From: Acholeplasmataceae bacterium
Lineage (GTDB): Bacteria; Bacillota_I; Bacilli_A; Acholeplasmatales; Acholeplasmataceae
Reading direction: 5' to 3'
DNA length: 6,982 bases
Assembly (NCBI GenBank): GCA_003518475.1
Contig: DOYO01000060.1
Location: forward strand, 5,712 to 12,693
In this document: positions 1-5,978 of the stretch, piece by piece
Position numbering within the stretch: position 1 is the first letter of the stretch
How the letters are laid out: each line of letters starts with the position of its first letter
Notes under the pieces: generated by a model
Database searches by the model: none
Seen by the model: the letters and a program-made list of their open reading frames with translations, nothing else
Told to the model about the DNA's origin: nothing
Translations under genes and position numbers: made by a program

Positions 1-1902
1 CAAGGCAACGGTAACTTCAGAGATGTTCTGCAAAATAGAAGAAATGATTTATTCTTTTATCCTGAACTGGGCGATTTCAATATTTATCAATTCGTTTCCT
101 TGATTCAGGCAGACGGATACAATCCGTTATCGATTGAAGGTGTTAAATTCACGTATCATGGTGAGTTAGCAAAACAACCCTCCGTCTTAAAAGAAATATT
201 ATCTAAAGAGTTTACGCCGGGAATGGTAGCTACCAAGTTATATCATCACGATTTGGAAGTTGAACAAACCTTATCGAAAGTTTTATCTGAAAGCAAGGTT
301 TTGATTAAAGCGGCTTTCGGTGAAGGGTACTGGGAAGATCATTTCACTTACCTCTATGATTTACTAGATTCTTACTTATCGATTTTTCCTGATTATGAGG
401 AATCACTCCTCTTTAAGAAGATGTATCCATTCTTTGTTTCACCAGTGATGGTGCTTCCAAGAAGTGAGAAATATGTTCTGAGGAAAGATGGAGTGGTGCG
501 TCAATATGGAGCAGTCAAGCATTTCCATCAAGAGAAGGATTCTTGGTTATCGAATCAACAAGGACAAATCAAGATTAATTTATATGGTAAATTGCTCACC
601 CTCATCTTGAATAAGTACGGTCACCTAGACCCATATGGCATCGGACTATCCTATGAAGGAAATAAACCGGGATGGAACGACGCGATGAACGGCGTACCCG
701 GACTATTCGGATCAGGCATCTCAGAAACTATCGAGCTTCAAAAATTAGTCAAATTCTTAAAAGACATCACGGAAAGACATCCGAATCAGGTTGTAAGCAT
801 CCTGAAATCCACGGATAAGCTCGCAAACGACTTAAAAAATATCCAACCTGGAGATGCTTATCACTTATGGGATTCCAGAATGACGCATCTTGAAAATTAT
901 CGTGCGTCCTTAAGAACAGAACAATCAACAACAACACACCCTGCAGGACATTATCTATCCATCATCAACCTGATTGAAGATACATTATCAGAAGCGCTCA
1001 AAAAAGCGAAAGCAATTAATCCGGTCTATCCGACTTACCTGACCTTTGAAGCGGAATCCTTTGAAAAGATTCTCGATTCAAAAGGAAATGAAATCATCGG
1101 AGATTACGGTTTACCATTAGTCAAAGTCAACAAGTTCAAGGTTGCTCCGCTTCCAAACTTCTTAGAAGCTCCAGCCCGTTACTTAAAGGGCTTATCCTCC
1201 AAGGAAGAAGCGAAGGAAATCTACACGCTCGCTAAAAAGAGCGGACTCTACGACAAAAAAATGAAGTTCTATCAAACCTCCGAATCCTTAGAGTCATTCT
1301 CCAATGAAATCGGACGGATCAGGGCATTCACCGCAGGATGGCTCGAAAGAGAATCCAACTTCCTGCATATGACTTATAAGTATTTATTGGGACTCTTAAA
1401 GAGCGGACTCTATGATGAGTTTTATCAAGAGGTCGAAACCAACTTTACCTGCTTCATGGATCCCAAGGTTTACGGAAGATCGCCTATTGAAAACTCATCC
1501 TTCCTGGCGACATCCTCAAATCCAGATCCTAAAAAACATGGACAAGGATTTGTTTCCAGATTATCAGGTTCGACAGCAGAAATGCTTTCCATGTGGCGTT
1601 ATATGTTTTTAGGGAATCATATCTTTACATTGGAAGACGGACAGCTCGTCTTTGAATTATCGCCGAAACTTCCAAAATCTTACTTTAAGGATGGCATCGT
1701 GAGTGTCCAATTATTCAACAAAACCACGATTGTCTATCATTTGGAAAGCGGTATCGACACATACCGTTCAGATTCAAGAATTTCAAGGATGGTTCTTCAC
1801 ACAGAAACAGAAACGTGTGAAATCATCGGCAGCAAAGTTTATGGGAAGTGGACAAAAGACATCCGCGATGGTCATGTCTTTAAAATAAATGTCTATATTT
1901 AG
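1..1902 (+). CDS. Glycoside phosphorylase of the GH94/GH149/GH161-like group (cellobiose phosphorylase-like), C-terminal part; 5' end outside the window
   Basis: The frame is open from base 1 and ends at TAG 1900-1902, giving 633 visible residues. The TTG at 100 is internal, because residues before it read as conserved family sequence (GNFRDVLQNRR, about residues 4-14). Enzymes of this group split beta-linked glucosides with phosphate in the cytoplasm and release glucose 1-phosphate. The fragment starts near the loop equivalent to the GH94 RDxxQD substrate-binding motif. KPGWNDAMNG (about residues 222-231) carries the likely general acid Asp227, matching WND in GH94. His513 in KKHGQGF and SGSTAE (522-527) resemble the phosphate-binding His and Ser/Thr-Gly loop. 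The C-terminus looks like the usual small beta-sandwich. No signal peptide is visible, but the N-terminus is missing. Full relatives are roughly 1,100 residues as I recall, so several hundred are upstream. I am sure of the phosphorylase-like fold group, less of the exact GH family, and unsure of the linkage. Its stop overlaps the ribosome binding site of the next gene, so they are co-translated neighbours. Confidence 0.8.
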   Translation, partial: QGNGNFRDVLQNRRNDLFFYPELGDFNIYQFVSLIQADGYNPLSIEGVKFTYHGELAKQPSVLKEILSKEFTPGMVATKLYHHDLEVEQTLSKVLSESKVLIKAAFGEGYWEDHFTYLYDLLDSYLSIFPDYEESLLFKKMYPFFVSPVMVLPRSEKYVLRKDGVVRQYGAVKHFHQEKDSWLSNQQGQIKINLYGKLLTLILNKYGHLDPYGIGLSYEGNKPGWNDAMNGVPGLFGSGISETIELQKLVKFLKDITERHPNQVVSILKSTDKLANDLKNIQPGDAYHLWDSRMTHLENYRASLRTEQSTTTHPAGHYLSIINLIEDTLSEALKKAKAINPVYPTYLTFEAESFEKILDSKGNEIIGDYGLPLVKVNKFKVAPLPNFLEAPARYLKGLSSKEEAKEIYTLAKKSGLYDKKMKFYQTSESLESFSNEIGRIRAFTAGWLERESNFLHMTYKYLLGLLKSGLYDEFYQEVETNFTCFMDPKVYGRSPIENSSFLATSSNPDPKKHGQGFVSRLSGSTAEMLSMWRYMFLGNHIFTLEDGQLVFELSPKLPKSYFKDGIVSVQLFNKTTIVYHLESGIDTYRSDSRISRMVLHTETETCEIIGSKVYGKWTKDIRDGHVFKINVYI

Positions 1903-1906
1903 GAGG
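1900..1906 (+). promoter_or_regulatory. Shine-Dalgarno sequence overlapping the upstream stop codon
   Basis: TAGGAGG contains the phosphorylase stop codon TAG and a perfect AGGAGG ribosome binding site. The AGGAGG ends 7 nt before the ATG at 1914. This fixes the start of the lipoprotein gene, leaves no room for an intergenic promoter, and suggests translational coupling. Confidence 0.85.
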
Positions 1907-1913
1907 AAAATAA

Positions 1914-4436
1914 ATGAAAAAGAGAATTTTAGGCTTAGTACTCGTTCTGTTATTCGGATTCTTCTTGGCATCATGTGAAGAAGAAGTCGTTGTTCCTACA
2001 GAAGTCGTACTGACAAGTATCACCATCAATGGTGCTACAGACATCACTCTAGATTTTGAAGTCCCATTCAACGTCTACACTGGTGTCACTGCAATCGGAA
2101 ATGACCTTGTAGATTATACAGATGATATCACCATCGTATCTACAGCAACCATTTCAGCTACTGGCGACCTTGACACAACCCAAACGGGAACTGTGCTTGT
2201 ACGTTACGAAGTCAGAGTGGGAGAACTTCTAGCTCAACGTAACCGTTACATCACTGTAAACCCACCGGAAGCTGTTGAAGGCGAAATGTTGATCAACCCA
2301 GACTTTGCATTAGGTACTGCTGGTTGGGATGATGCTGCTAACGGTTTCTACAATGCCGATGGTTCATCTTTAGTTTTAACAACTGAAGAAGGCGCACTTA
2401 AGGCAGAAGTTGTATCAGGTGCTAACGTTTACACACCAAGATTTGGTCAACAAAACGTACCATTTGAACAAGGCAAGACTTACGAAGTTTCATTTGATGC
2501 AAAATCAAGCGTGGTTAAGACCATTAACCTACAAGTTGGTGAATTATTAAGCTCATCACCTTGGTTCACAGACTTCAAGCCAGGCATTACGATTCACCAA
2601 GAAATTGGTACCGTATGGGCAAATTATTCTTATAAGTTCACCATGGCTTTAGACAACCCACGTGGTGGTATCTTATTTGAACTTGGCACAATCGGAGGCG
2701 AAGATATTGATGCTACTATGTATTTTGACAACATGATGATTGAAGAATCAACTCCAGATGTTGACACATTAGCTCCAGTATTAACAGGCGTATCTGCAAC
2801 AGCTACAATTCTTGTTGACGGTACATTTGATCCAATGGCTGGCGTTACTGCATTTGATGCGACTGATGGCGACTTAACTGACGAAATCATTGTTGTGATC
2901 ACTGATGAAGATGATCTAGTTGTTACAACTTTAGACACTTCATTTGCTGCAGTTTACACTGTCACTTACACTGTTGAAGATGCTCTAGGAAATGAAGCTA
3001 CTGCTGTATTGACATTAGAAGTTGTTGGAATGTTATTCAATAATGTTAACCAATTTGTTAACCCATCATTCACTGCTGAATTTGATACGACTACTCCTGA
3101 ATGGGGAATTTGGCAACAAGATTGGGGTACAGCTCCAGTGATCGTTCCAACATTGGACATCGTAGCTGGTACTTACACATTGGATATTACTGGTGGCGGT
3201 GACGCTTCATGGGCAATCCAATTATTCCAAAACCAAATGATTACGTTGGTTGAAGGTACGACTTACAAGGTTTCCATGACTGCATCTGCTGAAGTTGCTA
3301 GAAGTGTCAACGTCGCACTTGGTTATGGTTCTCCTTGGATTGAATATGCAAGAGAAAGTGCAATCGCATTAACTACTGAAATGGCAACTTATGAATTCGT
3401 ATTCACATCCGTATTGCCAACTCACCTTGTTAACTTGACGGTTGAACTTGGCACACAAGCTGGTTTTGCTGATGGCGAAGTTGTATTCTATGACTTCTCA
3501 ATCGTTGAAGCTATTCTTGATGAAACGATTACCAATAGCGATTTCGACAATACTGGTTGGACATTGTGGTCCCAAAACTGGGGTGCTGCACCTACAGTTA
3601 CATCAGCAATCGTTGACGGAGCTTTCACTGTAACAACTGATCTTCCAGGTGAAGCTGGCTGGGCTATTCAATTCAACCAAGCTGGTTTAACACTTGAAAA
3701 TGGTAAATCTTATATTTTATCCTTTGATGCGAAGGCTTCAGTAGCTAGAGACATCAACGTCGCATTATTTATTCCAAACGTTTGGACTTCATATTTAAGA
3801 AACGATGCACATATGCTCACGACTGAAATGGTAACTTATAGCTTCCCATTCACAGTTACAGAAGCAACAAGTTCACTTGTTACTTTGACATTTGAAATGG
3901 GCGCAACCCCAGCATTCGCTGCATCCACTGTGACAATCGACAATGTATCTTTAAAAGAAAATATTGTTGACGCTCCAGAACAAATTACCAATGGCAATGC
4001 AACTACAGTTGTTGATTTCTCATATGACAATGCAGGCGCAGGTGTTGGTACGATGACTTTAGTTGATGGTGTAGCAGTTGTTGAAGTGACCACGTTAGGT
4101 TCAGCTCCATACACGCCTCATTTCTATCAGATGATCGCTGGCTTAGTTCCTGGAAACTACACATTGAAGCTTGTATTAACATCTTCAGTGACTAGAGACT
4201 TTAGATTGAACTTTGTATTACCAGATTCCGGTTATGCTTCCTTGTTACCAGACACTAAGTATGATTTCAATGCTACTGCAGATGTAGAAAAAGTTGTTTA
4301 TGTTAACTTTGTTGTTACCAACAGCGTAACCAATGTTAAGTTTGAACTTGATTTTGGTACATTGGATGGCACATTAATTTCACTTCCAGGTACATTCACA
4401 ATTTCTGAAATTCTTCTATACCAAAACTTTAACTAA
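1914..4436 (+). CDS. Surface lipoprotein with four carbohydrate-binding (CBM4/9-like) modules and Ig-like domains; no catalytic domain
   Basis: The 840-residue protein starts with a Lys-Arg, hydrophobic signal peptide and a lipobox LASC with Cys21, its only cysteine, so it is a lipid-anchored exported protein. An Ig-like stretch follows (about 30-115). Module A covers about 125-277. A DUF5011/Cry22-type Ig-like domain covers about 284-372, with DTLAPVLTGV, DATDGDLTD, YTVTYTVEDALGNEA and a final LTLEVV. Module B is about 379-533, module C about 537-683, and module D about 689-840. B and C show the CBM4/9 pattern: an N-terminal (N/S)xxF start, WAIQ followed by Q, a G(T/K)xY strand, an LTTEM strand, and a late strand such as VTIDNVSL. 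No glycosidase, peptidase or transporter domain is seen and the modules fill the whole length. CBM4/9 families bind beta-glucans, xylan and related chains. The likely role is holding glycan at the cell surface for the adjacent binding protein. The protein is acidic and rich in Thr, Val and Ala. Substrate is unproven. Confidence 0.85.
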   Translation: MKKRILGLVLVLLFGFFLASCEEEVVVPTEVVLTSITINGATDITLDFEVPFNVYTGVTAIGNDLVDYTDDITIVSTATISATGDLDTTQTGTVLVRYEVRVGELLAQRNRYITVNPPEAVEGEMLINPDFALGTAGWDDAANGFYNADGSSLVLTTEEGALKAEVVSGANVYTPRFGQQNVPFEQGKTYEVSFDAKSSVVKTINLQVGELLSSSPWFTDFKPGITIHQEIGTVWANYSYKFTMALDNPRGGILFELGTIGGEDIDATMYFDNMMIEESTPDVDTLAPVLTGVSATATILVDGTFDPMAGVTAFDATDGDLTDEIIVVITDEDDLVVTTLDTSFAAVYTVTYTVEDALGNEATAVLTLEVVGMLFNNVNQFVNPSFTAEFDTTTPEWGIWQQDWGTAPVIVPTLDIVAGTYTLDITGGGDASWAIQLFQNQMITLVEGTTYKVSMTASAEVARSVNVALGYGSPWIEYARESAIALTTEMATYEFVFTSVLPTHLVNLTVELGTQAGFADGEVVFYDFSIVEAILDETITNSDFDNTGWTLWSQNWGAAPTVTSAIVDGAFTVTTDLPGEAGWAIQFNQAGLTLENGKSYILSFDAKASVARDINVALFIPNVWTSYLRNDAHMLTTEMVTYSFPFTVTEATSSLVTLTFEMGATPAFAASTVTIDNVSLKENIVDAPEQITNGNATTVVDFSYDNAGAGVGTMTLVDGVAVVEVTTLGSAPYTPHFYQMIAGLVPGNYTLKLVLTSSVTRDFRLNFVLPDSGYASLLPDTKYDFNATADVEKVVYVNFVVTNSVTNVKFELDFGTLDGTLISLPGTFTISEILLYQNFN
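2286..4433 (+). repeat. Four diverged carbohydrate-binding modules (A, B, C, D) within the lipoprotein gene
   Basis: At protein level the gene encodes four related beta-sandwich modules, at about 2286-2744 (A), 3048-3512 (B), 3522-3962 (C) and 3978-4433 (D). An Ig-like spacer (about 2763-3030) separates A from B. B and C are most alike (WGIWQQDWGTAP against WTLWSQNWGAAP; ASWAIQ against AGWAIQ; ALTTEMATYEF against MLTTEMVTYSF). A and D share YTPRF/YTPHF followed by Q and a late FELGT/LDFGT strand. The copies are diverged in DNA, so this is an old duplication and not a recent DNA repeat. Module borders are approximate. Confidence 0.7.
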
Positions 4437-4443
4437 TAGGAGG
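4437..4443 (+). promoter_or_regulatory. Shine-Dalgarno sequence next to a double stop codon
   Basis: The lipoprotein gene ends TAA (4434-4436), directly followed by an in-frame TAG that begins the TAGGAGG heptamer. AGGAGG ends 5 nt before the ATG at 4449. The same heptamer sits at the previous gene junction. This supports the chosen start and tight coupling of the two lipoprotein genes. Confidence 0.85.
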
Positions 4444-4448
4444 AACAC

Positions 4449-5900
4449 ATGAAAAAGTTATTACTATTTGTCGTTGGGCTGTTCTTGGTGATGGGACTTG
4501 CAGCGTGTGGAGAAGAACCAGTTGACACTGTAATTCCAACTCCAGTCGGACAAACCATCGAATTGACTTACGCGGACTGGGGCAACCAGGAATTCAACCA
4601 ACGGATGATTGATCTGTTCATGGCTAAATATCCAAACATCCGTGTTACATTGCGTGGCGATATCGCTGGCAGTGGAGCAGAATTTACCGGTAACTTGGTT
4701 ACAGCTGCTCAAGCAGGATTGCTTCCTGACGTATTTGCTACAGATAACGTTCCAACAGTCATCAATGCAGGCTTGACGCTTGATGTCGCTGAACTTTGGG
4801 ATGCAGATCCAGATACTGAATTTGTTTATGACAACATCGCAGCTACCGCTGTTTATAACGGCAAGCGCTATGCTGTACCTTCCTTCCAGTTTTTGAAGGG
4901 TATCATGATCAACCTAGATATTTTTGAAGATGCAAACCTTTCTACAGTTGCTGGACAATACAGAATTGATAACGATGGCTATCCTGTCAAGGATTGGACA
5001 TTCGCTGAATTTGTCAATATTGCGAAAGCAATTAAGAATTTCGACTTAGTCAATACCGAAAACCTAGTGATCGGTATGGATACTTGGTATGGCTCTCCAG
5101 ATTTCCAACAGGTATGGCCGATGATGAACAATGCAAACGTTCAATATGACACATGGGATGGAACAGAATTCCATTACACATCTGCAGATTGGGTTTATGC
5201 AATGGAACAAAAGGTTGCTTTACACCAGTTGACTGATGGTACGACAACTAGATTTACTCAAGAAGTTTATGATGCCAATACTGTTCTTCAGGCATATTTG
5301 ATCGCTACAGGCTATGCAGCGATGGACATCGAAGGTTCATGGCAATTTGGTGTTATCAACCAAGCTGCAGGTGATGGAATCAACCTTGGTTTCTGGCCAT
5401 ATCCAAGCGGATCCGCTGGATTATTCCCACCAACGATTCTTGACTACCAATGCGTTTCTTCACAGACTTTATACCCAGAAGAAGCTTTCTTGCTTGCTAA
5501 ATGGATGACATTTGGCGAAGACGGATGGAATGCACGCTTGACGCTTCTTGAAGCAGACCGCGCAGCAGAAGTTCTTGAAGCAGGCGAACTTCCAGTATTC
5601 TTAGACAGATTCCCAGTTGCTGAATATGATGGCGTTTGGGACCGTGTTTTTGATCTGGTTGACGAAATTGAAGGCATTGATTATATCTTGAACCGTATTG
5701 AATACTCTAAGCCAGACCTTGACAAGTGGCTTCCAGGCTATAAAGATTTCTGGGCTTGGGTAAGCGATCCTGAAAACCCATACAACTGGGATTCACTCGT
5801 TCTTGCAGGACCTACTGCAGTTTCAACTTATGCAGTTCAATGGGAAAGCAATGCGAACATGATCGTTCAGGCTCAACTCTTGACACTTGGTGCAGATTGA
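4449..5900 (+). CDS. Family 1 extracellular solute-binding lipoprotein of a carbohydrate ABC importer (UgpB/MalE-like)
   Basis: The 483-residue protein has a Lys-Lys signal peptide and lipobox LAAC with Cys20, so it is lipid-anchored outside the membrane. The mature part shows the family 1 solute-binding pattern: a first strand with YADWG (Trp44), then FMAKYPNIRV, TAAQAGLLPDVFATDN (Asp94), NGKRYAVPS, GIMINLDIF (about 153-161), the hinge-side helix WTFAEFVNIAKAIKN, AAMDIEGSW (Trp298), and a C-terminal lobe rich in Trp and Tyr. Such proteins bind mono- or oligosaccharides and hand them to two membrane permeases of the CUT1 type, which run on a cytoplasmic ATPase. It is slightly longer than the common 400-450 residues. 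The permease genes are not in the window and may lie to the right. It follows the multi-CBM lipoprotein by 12 bp, so both should be made together, and the phosphorylase upstream suggests an oligosaccharide ligand. Ligand identity is inference. Confidence 0.9.
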   Translation: MKKLLLFVVGLFLVMGLAACGEEPVDTVIPTPVGQTIELTYADWGNQEFNQRMIDLFMAKYPNIRVTLRGDIAGSGAEFTGNLVTAAQAGLLPDVFATDNVPTVINAGLTLDVAELWDADPDTEFVYDNIAATAVYNGKRYAVPSFQFLKGIMINLDIFEDANLSTVAGQYRIDNDGYPVKDWTFAEFVNIAKAIKNFDLVNTENLVIGMDTWYGSPDFQQVWPMMNNANVQYDTWDGTEFHYTSADWVYAMEQKVALHQLTDGTTTRFTQEVYDANTVLQAYLIATGYAAMDIEGSWQFGVINQAAGDGINLGFWPYPSGSAGLFPPTILDYQCVSSQTLYPEEAFLLAKWMTFGEDGWNARLTLLEADRAAEVLEAGELPVFLDRFPVAEYDGVWDRVFDLVDEIEGIDYILNRIEYSKPDLDKWLPGYKDFWAWVSDPENPYNWDSLVLAGPTAVSTYAVQWESNANMIVQAQLLTLGAD

Positions 5901-5908
5901 TTTAAAAT
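5880..5908 (+). promoter_or_regulatory. Candidate sigma-A type promoter at the end of the binding-protein gene
   Basis: TTGACA at 5880-5885 is a perfect -35 match. It is followed after 17 bp by TAAAAT at 5903-5908, five of six bases of the -10 consensus. Transcription would start near 5915, just before the stem-loop at 5929-5953, giving the next gene a leader of about 64 nt. The -35 box lies inside the coding end (codons for LLTLG), so chance is possible in AT-rich DNA, but both boxes and the spacing fit well. Confidence 0.5.
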
Positions 5909-5928
5909 TTAATAAATAAATAGATGGA

Positions 5929-5953
5929 CAAGAGGGGATAATCTCCCCTCTTG
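5929..5953 (+). promoter_or_regulatory. Perfect 10-bp stem-loop in the only sizeable intergenic gap
   Basis: CAAGAGGGGA (5929-5938) pairs perfectly with TCCCCTCTTG (5944-5953) around the 5-nt loop TAATC. The stem is followed by AAACCATTTTATT, so there is no direct run of U and it is not a standard intrinsic terminator. It may be a weak or leaky terminator, or a 3' structure that protects the binding-protein mRNA and lowers expression of the downstream gene, as seen after many solute-binding protein genes. It could also be a leader hairpin of the candidate promoter upstream, or a DNA operator, since the inverted repeat is exact. Confidence 0.75.
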
Positions 5954-5969
5954 AAACCATTTTATTCGC

Positions 5970-5974
5970 GGAGG
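5970..5974 (+). promoter_or_regulatory. Shine-Dalgarno sequence of the fourth gene
   Basis: GGAGG ends 4 nt before the ATG at 5979. It is a closer match than the weak AAGGGA before the next in-frame ATG at 6012, so it decides the start. Confidence 0.8.
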
Positions 5975-5978
5975 CAAC

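Noticed and set aside
100..102. TTG as start codon of the first gene
   Set aside because: The frame is open back to base 1 and the residues before it match conserved family sequence (GNFRDVLQNRR). There is no ribosome binding site upstream, so the gene continues out of the window.
1880..2071. Minus-strand open frames across the first gene junction (also 1783-1974)
   Set aside because: They overlap well-supported plus-strand genes, have no ribosome binding site evidence and encode low-complexity Ser/Thr-rich or Lys/Phe-rich translations typical of antisense shadows.
2630..2938. 102-residue minus-strand open frame inside the lipoprotein gene (also 2966-3160 and 3836-4114)
   Set aside because: The translations are Ser/Thr/Val-rich mirror images of Thr/Asp/Val codons on the plus strand, with no recognisable domain.
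5898..5912. TGA read as tryptophan (mycoplasma code), which would extend the binding protein by four residues to TAA
   Set aside because: All tryptophans in the four genes, including conserved positions, are TGG and no in-frame TGA occurs in over 2,200 codons, so the standard bacterial code is far more likely.
5929..5965. Classical intrinsic terminator
   Set aside because: The stem is good, but it is followed by AAACC before a short broken T stretch, so the needed U-run directly after the stem is missing. It is kept as a stem-loop of uncertain role.
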